Origin: Mycolicibacterium agri
Lineage (GTDB): Bacteria; Actinomycetota; Actinomycetes; Mycobacteriales; Mycobacteriaceae
Direction of reading: 5' to 3'
Assembly (NCBI RefSeq): GCF_002553505.1
Contig: NZ_PDCP01000018.1
Span: 38,907-102,906 of the forward strand
Length of the DNA: 64,000 nucleotides
Both the position numbers and the translations under genes were made by a program. Shown piece by piece: positions 44,177-53,263 of the stretch. Under the pieces are notes generated by a model. That model had not been told where the DNA came from. It was given only the letters and a program-made list of their open reading frames with translations, and did no database searches. Position 1 is the stretch's first letter; the number at the start of each line of letters is the position of its first letter.

Positions 44177-46267
44177 CTAGTTTTCGAGAGCGGTCAGAAA
44201 CGGGCTCGCCTCGCCGGGCCAGGTGACCAGCAGCTGCTCGCGGGCGCGAGTGCAGGCGACGAAGAGCAAGCAGCGTTCCCGTTCCAGGTCCTGGTCGTGG
44301 GTCTTTTTGTCGTCTTCGACGGGTGTGACGGCGCTGGCGGCGGGCACCTGATCGGCGCTGACCCCGGCCACGGCCACACAGCGGAACTCCAATCCCTTCA
44401 TCCGGTGCATGGTGCCGATCCGCACCGCGTCGTCGTCATCGGTGGCCTTGGCCAAGTCGACAGTGTCGATGCCCGCGTTGTGCAGGGCGCGCTGGATTTT
44501 CGATGTCACCCATTTAGACCGCACCGCGATGCCGATCTCCGACGGCGCGACCCCGCCGTCGATCCAGTCGGTGACCGTTGCGGCGATGAATGCGGCCTCG
44601 GCGTCTGCGCTGGCGTGTCCGCGCAACACCGGCGGCGGCCCGTGCACCGAGGAGCGGCAGCCGGCGATGGAGTCCAGTCCGCCTTCCATGTCGTCGATCG
44701 CTTCGCCGCGCAGCAGGCCCAGGCTCCAGCCGAGGATTTCGGCGGTGGTGCGGTAGTTGATGCTCAGCCGCGACGAGCGGCCGGCGATGTTGATGCCGAC
44801 CTCGCGCAGGCTGACCCGGTTGGCGTAGATGCGTTGATGGGTGTCACCGGCGATGAAGATGTCGTCGGGTTCTTCGGCCACCGCGGCGCGCAGCAGCCGC
44901 CACTGGTCGGGGCTGAGGTCCTGGGCTTCGTCGACGATGATGTGGCGGAACGGTTTCTCGTCCGACGCCTGCAGCAGCCGGGTCGCCTCGCGGCGGACGG
45001 TTTCATGGGTCCAGACGCCTTGGCGGGTGAGGGTGTCCTCGAACTCGCTGATCGCCTGCCACACCTGCGCCCGCTGGGTCGCGCCGAGCGCTCGGCCACG
45101 GCCGCTGCGTTTGGCGGCCAGGTATTCGTCGGCGCTGCCGATGCGGCGGGCCAGCACCACCTGCCGCCATTCCTCGGCCAGAAACACCGGGGTGAATTTC
45201 AGTTGCAGTTCGTCGATCAGCCCGGCCCACAACGCTTTCTCGTCGTCGGTGCTCAACAGGTGCGGTGCGCCGTGGGTTTTGCGGAAGACGCGATGGGCGA
45301 TGCGGTCGACGTGGGAGACCTCGATGCGCGCGGCGATCTTGTCGTCGGCGAGCATGTCGATCCCGGTTTGCAGCGTGTCCGACAGTGTCGAGGTGAACGT
45401 GGTGACCAAGACCTTGCCCTCGCCCCGGCGGGCCAGCGCGGTCGCCCGGTGCAGCGCGACCACGGTTTTGCCGGTGCCCGGTCCGCCGGTCACCCGCGCC
45501 GGTCCGTTGTTGTTGGCGTCGACGACGGCGCGCTGGCTGGGGTGCAGGTACACCCGCCAGGTGGCCAGCGGGTAGGCGAACACGTCCATCAGCTCATCGG
45601 GTCCGGTGACCACCACGACGCGCTCGCGGCTGCGCAGGATCGCGGCGTCGATGTCGTCGGTGTCGACGGGTTCGGCGAGGATCTGCGCGCCCAAATCCTG
45701 CCACACCTCGTCGGGGGTGAACCCGGCGGCCAGCCCGCACAGCACATCCCATTGTGTCTCGGGTAGAAAGGTTTTCGCGGCGTCGAGCTGTGCGGGGTCG
45801 GTGACGGTGCGGGCGAACGCGCGGACCTGCTCGTCGACGCCGAGGGTGGCCAGTTCGCCGTCGCTGACATGGTTGAAGATCGGGGTGCTGGCGGTTTTGG
45901 CGGCTTCGGCGCGCTCGGGGATCTGGCGGTCCAGTTCGGCTTCGTCGCGGATCTCGATGCCGCCGGTCGCGGAGTTGACCGAGACGTTGCTGCGCGCCGC
46001 CCACGCGTAGGCGTCGTCGTGCGGCAGCACTTTGAGCAGCGTGTAGACGTCGCCGGTAACGGGGGCGAGCACGATGCCGCGCCAGGACTGGTCGATGCGG
46101 ATGGAGCGGAACCGCGGATTGCGGGCGTTGGCGATCTTCTCCAAATGCAGGCCGGTGTGGGTGGCGGCCTCGAATTCGTCGAACACCTCGGTGACCCGGT
46201 GGTAGACGGGCTTGGCGAGCCTGCCCAGGTCTTTGAGGAATCCCTTGTCGATGGCGAGTGTCGGCAT
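44177..46267 (-). CDS. RelE-fold/UvrD-type superfamily 1 helicase fusion
   Basis: The ATG at 46267 (MPTLAIDKGFLKDLGRL) gives 696 residues; the longer frame upstream overlaps the methyltransferase and is not used. Residues 1-95 resemble a ParE/RelE-like fold (KPVYHRVTEVFDEFEAATHTGLHLEKI, RFRSIRIDQSWRGIVL, VYTLLKVLPHDDAYAWA). A linker follows, then a UvrD/PcrA core with Walker A GGPGTGKT at 261-268, VDEAQDLSPDQW, INYRTTAEIL and the C-terminal TMHRMKGLEFR and VACTRAREQLLV. It lies 16 bases after the methyltransferase gene, the last intact gene of the module. Whether the N-terminal domain cleaves RNA is unknown. Confidence 0.85.
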   Translation of the reverse strand: MPTLAIDKGFLKDLGRLAKPVYHRVTEVFDEFEAATHTGLHLEKIANARNPRFRSIRIDQSWRGIVLAPVTGDVYTLLKVLPHDDAYAWAARSNVSVNSATGGIEIRDEAELDRQIPERAEAAKTASTPIFNHVSDGELATLGVDEQVRAFARTVTDPAQLDAAKTFLPETQWDVLCGLAAGFTPDEVWQDLGAQILAEPVDTDDIDAAILRSRERVVVVTGPDELMDVFAYPLATWRVYLHPSQRAVVDANNNGPARVTGGPGTGKTVVALHRATALARRGEGKVLVTTFTSTLSDTLQTGIDMLADDKIAARIEVSHVDRIAHRVFRKTHGAPHLLSTDDEKALWAGLIDELQLKFTPVFLAEEWRQVVLARRIGSADEYLAAKRSGRGRALGATQRAQVWQAISEFEDTLTRQGVWTHETVRREATRLLQASDEKPFRHIIVDEAQDLSPDQWRLLRAAVAEEPDDIFIAGDTHQRIYANRVSLREVGINIAGRSSRLSINYRTTAEILGWSLGLLRGEAIDDMEGGLDSIAGCRSSVHGPPPVLRGHASADAEAAFIAATVTDWIDGGVAPSEIGIAVRSKWVTSKIQRALHNAGIDTVDLAKATDDDDAVRIGTMHRMKGLEFRCVAVAGVSADQVPAASAVTPVEDDKKTHDQDLERERCLLFVACTRAREQLLVTWPGEASPFLTALEN

Positions 46268-46283
46268 GGCTTTTCTCGTCGGT

Positions 46284-49200
46284 TCAGTGGTGGCGGGGTC
46301 CGTGCCCGGCGGGCGGGTCGGCCAGCGGCGCCCAGCCGGTGCCGCCGCGGGAAGCTGCGTCGGCCATCCGGTCGTAGGCCTGCAGGACAAGGCGTTTGGT
46401 GCGGTACTCGCCGAGGTCGCGCTCTTCGTACTTGCGCACGACGGGAAACGAGTCCAGCACATGCTCGGCCTCGCCGCGGGTCAGGCCGTAGATGTGCAGG
46501 AACGCCGCGTCCAGGTCGGCGCGCAGCAGCGCGCGCCGCTGCGGATCCCAGCGAAACGGCGGCCCGTCGTCGCCGAGGTCCTGCGCGTACGGCCGCAGCC
46601 GGTGCGAGGTGTAGGACAACTCGAGAACATATGGCGTGAGCCAGGTTCGCAGTGTTTCGCCGGACTGCCACGGCGCGGGTCTGGCGAAGTGATCCGGGTG
46701 CGGGCAGGCCAGCTGTTTGACGATGAAGTACTTCATCGACGCGCTGCTGAGCTTCTGCCGCGCGATGTAATCGAACATGAGGCTAGACCACGTGGCGTGA
46801 AGCAGGCCGGCTGATACCGGGTGCACGGGTTTCGCGAGAAGGAACTTGTCGCCGACTGCCGAGGCCGGCAGCACGGACGGCACGAATGTCCGCGAGTCGC
46901 TGGCGCGGGCGATGTCGCGCCAGCCGAGCAGCCACTGCCGGTCCCACCGATCGTTGAGTTTGGCGTCGACTTCGGACCTGCGCACCCAGTAGCGGGCCAG
47001 TGGTTCGGCGTTGGGGTCGTCGTGCTCTTTGTCGGTCAGCCGCGGCAGCGCGCCGACGTTGAGCTGCGCCTGCGTCGCACCCTGGTAGGTGGAGAACCGG
47101 TGGTCGAAGTGGCTGAGCATCTTCGCCTCGTACAGCGGCACATACTCGATGCCGTCACGGGTGTAGGACCAGCCGTCGAAGTCGGCGTCGGCCAAATCGT
47201 CGGCGGTGTGGAACAACCCGGAATCGGACGCCATGTTGAACAGGCCCTGGCTGAATGACAGTCCCCAGGGGTTGCCGTCGGGGTCGTCGTCGCGGATCAG
47301 CACCGGGTGCCGCGCATAGATGCCCAGGGTGATGTCGGCGTCGACGCGGCTGCGGAACATCGGCAGGGTCCCCGTGTTCGGGTTCAGCGCCAGCACCTCC
47401 TCGGCCGCCAGGTCGAAGCGGCGCTCCGGCACATCGGAGATGTGGCGGTTGAGGAACGCAAACCTGGTGCGCCGCACCGCGCGCGCCGCCCCCGTCATCG
47501 CCGTCACCGCGAACCGGACGCGATGATCGACGTCGCGGAAGATTTTGGCTTCGTTCTCGAAGTCGTAGAACGCGTACAGCCGGTGGCTTTCCAGGGTGTC
47601 GGCGAAGAACGGGGCGGTGGTCTTGTCGGTGGCCAACCCGGTGGGGCTGATGAGCCCGGCCGCGCCGTCGGCGGCCACGATGGTGCGCATGGTTTCGGCG
47701 AACACGCTGTAGGTGTTGATCTTGCCTTGTGCGGTCAGCGGGAAGCGGCCGCAGCGCACCAGGTGAGTGGTCGCGTCCGACAGACGGCGCGCACACTGGT
47801 AAAGCGCGAACAACTCGGGCTCGGTGTCGGCGAGCGCGTCGATCATCTTCTTACGGACCGTGGCGTTACTCGCGCCCTCGATGTCGGTGCGACCGATATT
47901 GCCGAAGAACTGCTTGTCCTCGATTTGAAGCGCCTCCCACGGCGGGTTGCCGACCACGCAGGAGAACCCGCCCGTCCAGCCGGTCTGCGGGTCGGCGCTG
48001 CCGTCGCCGCCGACGGTGAAGATGCCGGGAAACTCCAAGTGCCAGTGAAAAAACCGGTACTGGCGGGCCAGCTGGTCGATCTGGGCGACGACGGTGCCGG
48101 GCACCGTCTCGGGATGCTCGGCCAGCGCGGTCACGGTGGCGTGGGTGATGCCCTGCCCCGACGTGGCGGCCCCGGTCTTGGGTTGCACGAACGCCGCGCA
48201 CCACGCGTCGGCCACCCGTTTGGCCGCGACCAGATCGGGATCGGTCTGCAGGCGCCGCCAGGCGTCGGCGCGGGCGCGCAGCGCCGCCACCGTCGCGGCG
48301 GTGCCGGTGTCGGCGTCGCGGGCGGCCTTGGTGAAACTGGTGGTCTCGACGTTCAGCGTCTCGGCGCCGAAGCTCAGGGTCAGCTGATCGGCATCGGCGC
48401 GGCGTTCGGACTTGTTGCGGGCCTTCAGTTTCGCCGTCCACGACTTGTCGTCGTCGCCGAGCGCGACGAACGCCGAGTCGGGGATGTTGTGGCGCAATAA
48501 CTCCGGGGTGGTGCCCAGCAGCGCGTTGCCGACGCGGAAGTGGGCGTCGAGAAACGGGAACGGGCGCTGCGGGTCGAACGCCTCCAGCCACAGCGCCACC
48601 TTGGTGATCTCGATGGCCAGGTCGTTGAGGTCCACCCCGTACACGCAGTGTTCGATGACGTCGGCGGTGGCCGCGCGCAGCGCCGCCGGGGGCGGTTCGG
48701 TGTCGCCGCTGCGCACCGTGGCCAGCGCGGCGGCGACCCGGCGGGCCGCCGCGACCACGAAATGCCCGCTGCCGCAGGCCGGGTCGAGCACGGTCAGGTT
48801 CAGCAGCGCCTGTTCGGGATCGGCGGCGCGCATCGCCTCGTCGATCAGCGGGTCGAGGGTCTCGTCGAGCACCAGCGCGATCAGCTCTGATGGCGTGTAG
48901 TACGAGCCGGACTTCTTGCGTTCGTTGCCGGTGGCCACCTCCAGGGTGAACGCCCGCGCGTCGGGGTCATAGCGCGGGGTGTAGGCCAGCAGCCCCTCGT
49001 ACAGGCCGCCGAGTTCCTCGCTGTCGAGGTTGCGGTAGTCCACCGGCCGCGTCAGCCCGGTCACCGGGTCGTCGATCTGGGACAGCGCCCGCACCGCGGC
49101 CAGCAGTGCCCGGTTGGGCAGTTTCGCATCGGCGATAAGTCCCAGCGCGTCACGCGAAAACAACTGTGCGCCAAGCCCGTTGAGACCCAACACAGGCAGC

Positions 49201-50378
49201 CCGTCGCCGGCCAGCGCGTCGGTGACGATCAAATGCGCTTCCCACAGGTCGGTGTGCCAGCCGCCGATCGGCGCCCCGGCCAGCCGGCGCAGCCGCGCGG
49301 TGGAGAAGAAGTCCGCGTAGCGGCGGCGGGCGGATTCGTCGGCGTCCGGCGGGTGCAGCAATCCGCGATCCTCCACCACGAACAGCACGATGAGCCGGTA
49401 GGCGATGCGCAGCAGCGCGCGCTGCAGGTCGCGGTCGGCGTCGGCGGCGGCGGCCAGCGCGTCACGCAGCGCGGTGTTGGCCGGGTGCGCGACGAACCCG
49501 GTGCCCAGCTCGCGTAGCGCCGCGGCGACCCCGTGCTGCAGGTTCAGCAGCGCCCGCGCCCCGTCGTCGATGGCGGTGGCCCGCCAGCGTTCCAGCCAGC
49601 AGTTGTCCAGTTTCGGCTCGGCCGCTACCGCGTCGGCGTCGGAGTCATCTTTCTCGGCAACGGTTTTGGCCGATGCCTCGTCCAGCCGGGGGGCGAAGCG
49701 GCTGGCATGCACGGTCAGAAACAGCAGCCGGAAGTCGGCGTAAAGCTGATCGGTGAAGATCGCGTCGAGGTCGAATTCGACGAACGACTGGCGGGTCAGG
49801 CTCGACGCGTCACGCAGCAGCCGCAGCTGGTGCCCGTTGGACAACACCCCCCACAGCGCGCGGTCCTCGCGGTTGAGGTAGTCCTGCAGCATCGCCTGCG
49901 GCGCGCGGGCGGCAACCCCGGCGGTGCGGGTGTCCAGGTCCACCCCCGCACCCACCAGATGCAGCGGCACCCACACCGCCGGATGCGCGGCGTCGGGCCA
50001 GGCCACCCGGTGTGAGACCGGGAAGCGCGGGGCCGTCGTCTCACCCAGCCCGGGCGGCACCGCCAGCCCGCCGCTGACGACATCCGGTCGGCCCCAACCC
50101 AATTCGTACAGCAGCGGCAGCAGCCAGCGGTCGCGGGTGAGTTTGGTGGCGGCGTCCCCTGCGGGCAGCCGGTCCAGCGCCCCGCGCCAGGACCGGTGCG
50201 CGGCCAGCATCGCCTCCCAGGCGCGCGCGATCGCGCCGTTGACCGTCATACCCGGCGGCAGCTGGTAGGCCTCGGCGCTCTGGCCGGGCATGCGCAGTTC
50301 GTTGGCGCGCGGCAGCGCCTCGGCGGGCAGCGCGGTGCCGACGGTGCGCACCGCGCGGAACACGCTCAGCGCGGTCAT
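46284..50378 (-). CDS. Large Eco57I/PglX-type DNA adenine methyltransferase (DrmMI-like)
   Basis: The start is the ATG at 50378, overlapping the SNF2 gene stop (ATGA), giving 1364 residues. An N-terminal region of about 400 residues has no motif I recognise. The methyltransferase core follows: motif I VLDPACGSGHFVVAAARR near 525, VYGVDLNDLAIEITKVALWLEAF and motif IV NPPW near 810. NPPW predicts N6-adenine methylation. A target-recognition-like region and a C-terminal segment (YVLELSYTSHRLRPYAQDLG) follow. No PD-(D/E)XK nuclease is evident in it. It resembles the methyltransferases of type IIG, BREX (PglX) and class 1 DISARM systems and would mark host DNA as self. Confidence 0.88.
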   Translation of the reverse strand: MTALSVFRAVRTVGTALPAEALPRANELRMPGQSAEAYQLPPGMTVNGAIARAWEAMLAAHRSWRGALDRLPAGDAATKLTRDRWLLPLLYELGWGRPDVVSGGLAVPPGLGETTAPRFPVSHRVAWPDAAHPAVWVPLHLVGAGVDLDTRTAGVAARAPQAMLQDYLNREDRALWGVLSNGHQLRLLRDASSLTRQSFVEFDLDAIFTDQLYADFRLLFLTVHASRFAPRLDEASAKTVAEKDDSDADAVAAEPKLDNCWLERWRATAIDDGARALLNLQHGVAAALRELGTGFVAHPANTALRDALAAAADADRDLQRALLRIAYRLIVLFVVEDRGLLHPPDADESARRRYADFFSTARLRRLAGAPIGGWHTDLWEAHLIVTDALAGDGLPVLGLNGLGAQLFSRDALGLIADAKLPNRALLAAVRALSQIDDPVTGLTRPVDYRNLDSEELGGLYEGLLAYTPRYDPDARAFTLEVATGNERKKSGSYYTPSELIALVLDETLDPLIDEAMRAADPEQALLNLTVLDPACGSGHFVVAAARRVAAALATVRSGDTEPPPAALRAATADVIEHCVYGVDLNDLAIEITKVALWLEAFDPQRPFPFLDAHFRVGNALLGTTPELLRHNIPDSAFVALGDDDKSWTAKLKARNKSERRADADQLTLSFGAETLNVETTSFTKAARDADTGTAATVAALRARADAWRRLQTDPDLVAAKRVADAWCAAFVQPKTGAATSGQGITHATVTALAEHPETVPGTVVAQIDQLARQYRFFHWHLEFPGIFTVGGDGSADPQTGWTGGFSCVVGNPPWEALQIEDKQFFGNIGRTDIEGASNATVRKKMIDALADTEPELFALYQCARRLSDATTHLVRCGRFPLTAQGKINTYSVFAETMRTIVAADGAAGLISPTGLATDKTTAPFFADTLESHRLYAFYDFENEAKIFRDVDHRVRFAVTAMTGAARAVRRTRFAFLNRHISDVPERRFDLAAEEVLALNPNTGTLPMFRSRVDADITLGIYARHPVLIRDDDPDGNPWGLSFSQGLFNMASDSGLFHTADDLADADFDGWSYTRDGIEYVPLYEAKMLSHFDHRFSTYQGATQAQLNVGALPRLTDKEHDDPNAEPLARYWVRRSEVDAKLNDRWDRQWLLGWRDIARASDSRTFVPSVLPASAVGDKFLLAKPVHPVSAGLLHATWSSLMFDYIARQKLSSASMKYFIVKQLACPHPDHFARPAPWQSGETLRTWLTPYVLELSYTSHRLRPYAQDLGDDGPPFRWDPQRRALLRADLDAAFLHIYGLTRGEAEHVLDSFPVVRKYEERDLGEYRTKRLVLQAYDRMADAASRGGTGWAPLADPPAGHGPRHH

Positions 50379-53263
50379 CGCGCACCCCCGGCAGGCAGAT
50401 ACACATACACCCCGAGTACATCGGCGGGCGGCAGAAACCGCACCGCGGGTGCGCGCCCGGCGGCCTTGGTCGCACTGCGCACCGCCTGATGCCCGGCCAC
50501 CAGATCGGCCGCCGCCTCGGCGCCCGTGCCGCCCAGATACTCGGCGAGCGCGGGTAACCGGCCCAGCGCGCGGCCCAGCTGGGCGCGGGCCAGCGCGTCG
50601 TCGACGTTGCCCGACGGCGACAGCGTCAGCAGCGCATCCACCCGATCCGGCGGCAGCCAGCTCAACTCGTCGCCGGTCGCGGTGAACGCCAAAAACCGCG
50701 CGTCCTCGGCGACCTCGGTGACGGTGCCCGCCGCGCCGGCCAGGGTGATCTCCAGCCGGTAGCGCACCATCAGCAGCGTGGTCACCTTGTCCACCCCGGC
50801 GGTGCGCATCACCCCCGCGCGCCGGGCCGGGCGGGCCGCGGCGTCGAGCCGGGCATCCAGCGCGGCGTCGAGCACGTAGCGCGACAGCGCGTCGACCGTC
50901 GGGTCGGTGCGGGTCAGCACCGCGTGCCCGGTGGGCACCGGCAGTGAGCGGTGAAAGTGCAGCCGACCGTCCCGGGGAAGGGGCAGCTGGTCGCGCACCG
51001 CGGCGGGCAGGGCGTCGACGGTGGCGGTGAACCCGTCTGCGGTGTCGGTCACCGCCGCCCCGAGCAGCGACAGCGCTGTGCGGGTGAAGGTTTCGATGTC
51101 GGCGGGCCCGCCGAGGGCGCGGCGCACCTCGGCCAGCGCGTCGACGACGGTGTCGGGTTTGAGGCCGGCCTGGCGGAACCGCGACCGCGAGGCCTTCTCC
51201 CGTTCGGCGGCGTTGGTCCACTGCACCTCGACCTGTTCGGCCAGCGACGCGGACGTGGCCGCGGCGAAGTCGAGGGTGAGCTGTTCGGCCTGCCGGCCGC
51301 GCAGCAGCAGCGACTCCCAGATCGCCTTCATCACCGTGGTCGAGTCGACCGGGATGGGCACCGAGACACCGATGCTGCGTTTGATGTTCTCGTGGCGGCG
51401 GATCAGCACCTGCAGCACGATGCCGTCGATGCCGTTGTCCTCGCCGTAGTAGGTGACGGTGCGCACGGTGCGGGCCTGCTGGCCGAACCGGTCGACGCGG
51501 CCCTCGCGCTGTTCGTGGCGGGTCGGGTTCCACGCCAGGTCGTAGTGCACGACGGCGGTGAACCCGTCCTGCAGGTTGATGCCCTCCGACAGGCAGTCGG
51601 TGGCGATGAGCAGGCGCGGTCCGTCGTGGGCGCTCAGTGCGTCGACGCGGGCTTCGCGGTCTTCGGGCGGCAGCGTGCCGGTGACCGCGTCGATGCGCAG
51701 GCCTTCGACCTTGGCCAGTGCCGCGGTGAGGTGCTCGGCCAGGTAGTCGGCGGTGGGAATGTAGCGGCAGAACACGATCGGGTGATAGCCCTGCGCCAGC
51801 AGGTCCTTGAGCAGCGGGATCAAGCGCTTGAGTTTGGCGTCGGTGCGTGGACCCTTCAGCGCGGCGGCCTGTGCGGCCAACTCACGCAACCGTTTTCGTG
51901 CTCTGCTGTCGGGTTCGTCGGGGTCGGTGGTGTCGGCGCCGACGGCGACGTCTTCGGCTTCGGCGGCGTCGTCGAGGTCGGTGTCGAGCACCCGGGGCTC
52001 GGCGTAGCTGTCCACCGCGCCGGTGCCGTCGGTGTTGTCGATGGCGGCGACGGCTGAGCGGTTGAGCAGCGTCTGCTCGGCCGCTGCCGGGCTGGACGCC
52101 AGGCAGCGCAGCAGCGCGATCGCCGACCACCACCGCACCCGCTGACGCACCGCCGACAGCGACGGGTCGGCCACCTGCTCGCGCACGTAGTCCATCACGT
52201 CGTCGAACAGTTGCCGGTAGCCTGCGGTGAGTTTGTAGGCGGCTTCGGTGGTTTCCCGCTCCGGGAACGGGGTATCCTCCCGAAACTCACCGGCCAGATA
52301 TTCGCGGATGTCAGCGCGCTGACGCTGAATCATGAAGCGGGCCAACAGCTTACGGTCATCTTCGCGGTCGCGGCCAGACAAGTCGGCGGGCAGCGCGCCG
52401 AGGCGGTCATCGAGCAGGCCGATCAACGCCTGCCAGGCGGCGTCGTCGCCGCTGTGCGGGGTGGCGGTCAGCAGCACCAGGTGGCGCGCCCGGTCGTCGG
52501 CCAGCCTGCGCAGCAGCGCATACCGCAGATGCGCCTGACTGTTGGCGGCCGCCGACGCCGGTGCCACACAGGTGTGGGCCTCGTCGACGATCACCAATTC
52601 CGGGCAGTGCACACCGAATTCGTCGCGGCGGCTCTTCTGTTTGATGAAGTCGGTGGAGATCACCAGATACCGGTGGTGCTCGTAGACGTTCGAGCCGAAC
52701 GGCACACTGCGGGAGAGCCGGTTGACCGTGGACGGCAGCAGCAGTTGGGCGTCGATGCCGAACTTGTGCCGCAGCTCGCTCTGCCACTGCGGGGCCAGCT
52801 GCGGTGAGCACAGCACCGCCAGCCGCTGCGCCTCCCCGGTGGCCAACAGCTCGGCGGCGATCAGCCCCGCCTCAACGGTCTTGCCGATCCCGACACCGTC
52901 GGCGATCAGCAGCCGGGTGACATCTTGGTTGGCCGCCATCATCAGCGGCACCAGCTGATAGTTGCGCGGCGTGACGGCCAGCCGGGCGAACGACCGGAAC
53001 GGGCCGGCGCCCGCGGTGAACGACAGCCGCAGCGCGTCGCGCAGCAGCCGGGCCCGGCTGGCGTCGCCGCGATCGTCGACAGTCGGTGGGGCGAAGGTGG
53101 CCGCACTGAATTGGTCGACACCGGGCAGCAGTACGGTGGTTTCCTGCTCGTGCCCGCCCAGCGGGCGGACCAGCAGGGTGTGCTCGGGCGAGCCGGGCAG
53201 CACCAGCCAGTCGCGGCCGCGGGCGGTGACCAGAGCTCCGGGCGGATAGTCGACGGTGGTCAT
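50375..53263 (-). CDS. SNF2/RapA-like helicase (DrmD-like)
   Basis: This 962-residue superfamily 2 ATPase has Walker A DGVGIGKT at 122-129, DEAH at 227-230, LTATPHSGDD, and a C-terminal helicase half with VFCRYIPTADYL, ATDCLSEGINLQ and motif VI QREGRVDRFGQ near 585. The Q-region reads AVTPRNYQLVPLMMA. The last 300 residues are of unknown function. The layout is that of SNF2-type helicases encoded beside methyltransferases, such as DISARM DrmD. Its start overlaps the stop of the upstream helicase gene and its stop the methyltransferase start, both ATGA. Confidence 0.88.
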   Translation of the reverse strand: MTTVDYPPGALVTARGRDWLVLPGSPEHTLLVRPLGGHEQETTVLLPGVDQFSAATFAPPTVDDRGDASRARLLRDALRLSFTAGAGPFRSFARLAVTPRNYQLVPLMMAANQDVTRLLIADGVGIGKTVEAGLIAAELLATGEAQRLAVLCSPQLAPQWQSELRHKFGIDAQLLLPSTVNRLSRSVPFGSNVYEHHRYLVISTDFIKQKSRRDEFGVHCPELVIVDEAHTCVAPASAAANSQAHLRYALLRRLADDRARHLVLLTATPHSGDDAAWQALIGLLDDRLGALPADLSGRDREDDRKLLARFMIQRQRADIREYLAGEFREDTPFPERETTEAAYKLTAGYRQLFDDVMDYVREQVADPSLSAVRQRVRWWSAIALLRCLASSPAAAEQTLLNRSAVAAIDNTDGTGAVDSYAEPRVLDTDLDDAAEAEDVAVGADTTDPDEPDSRARKRLRELAAQAAALKGPRTDAKLKRLIPLLKDLLAQGYHPIVFCRYIPTADYLAEHLTAALAKVEGLRIDAVTGTLPPEDREARVDALSAHDGPRLLIATDCLSEGINLQDGFTAVVHYDLAWNPTRHEQREGRVDRFGQQARTVRTVTYYGEDNGIDGIVLQVLIRRHENIKRSIGVSVPIPVDSTTVMKAIWESLLLRGRQAEQLTLDFAAATSASLAEQVEVQWTNAAEREKASRSRFRQAGLKPDTVVDALAEVRRALGGPADIETFTRTALSLLGAAVTDTADGFTATVDALPAAVRDQLPLPRDGRLHFHRSLPVPTGHAVLTRTDPTVDALSRYVLDAALDARLDAAARPARRAGVMRTAGVDKVTTLLMVRYRLEITLAGAAGTVTEVAEDARFLAFTATGDELSWLPPDRVDALLTLSPSGNVDDALARAQLGRALGRLPALAEYLGGTGAEAAADLVAGHQAVRSATKAAGRAPAVRFLPPADVLGVYVYLPAGGAR

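Noticed and set aside
50379..51533. Longer N-terminus for the methyltransferase
   Set aside because: The upstream frame is Arg/Pro/His-rich shadow sequence of the SNF2 helicase gene; the ATG at 50378 overlaps that gene's stop.
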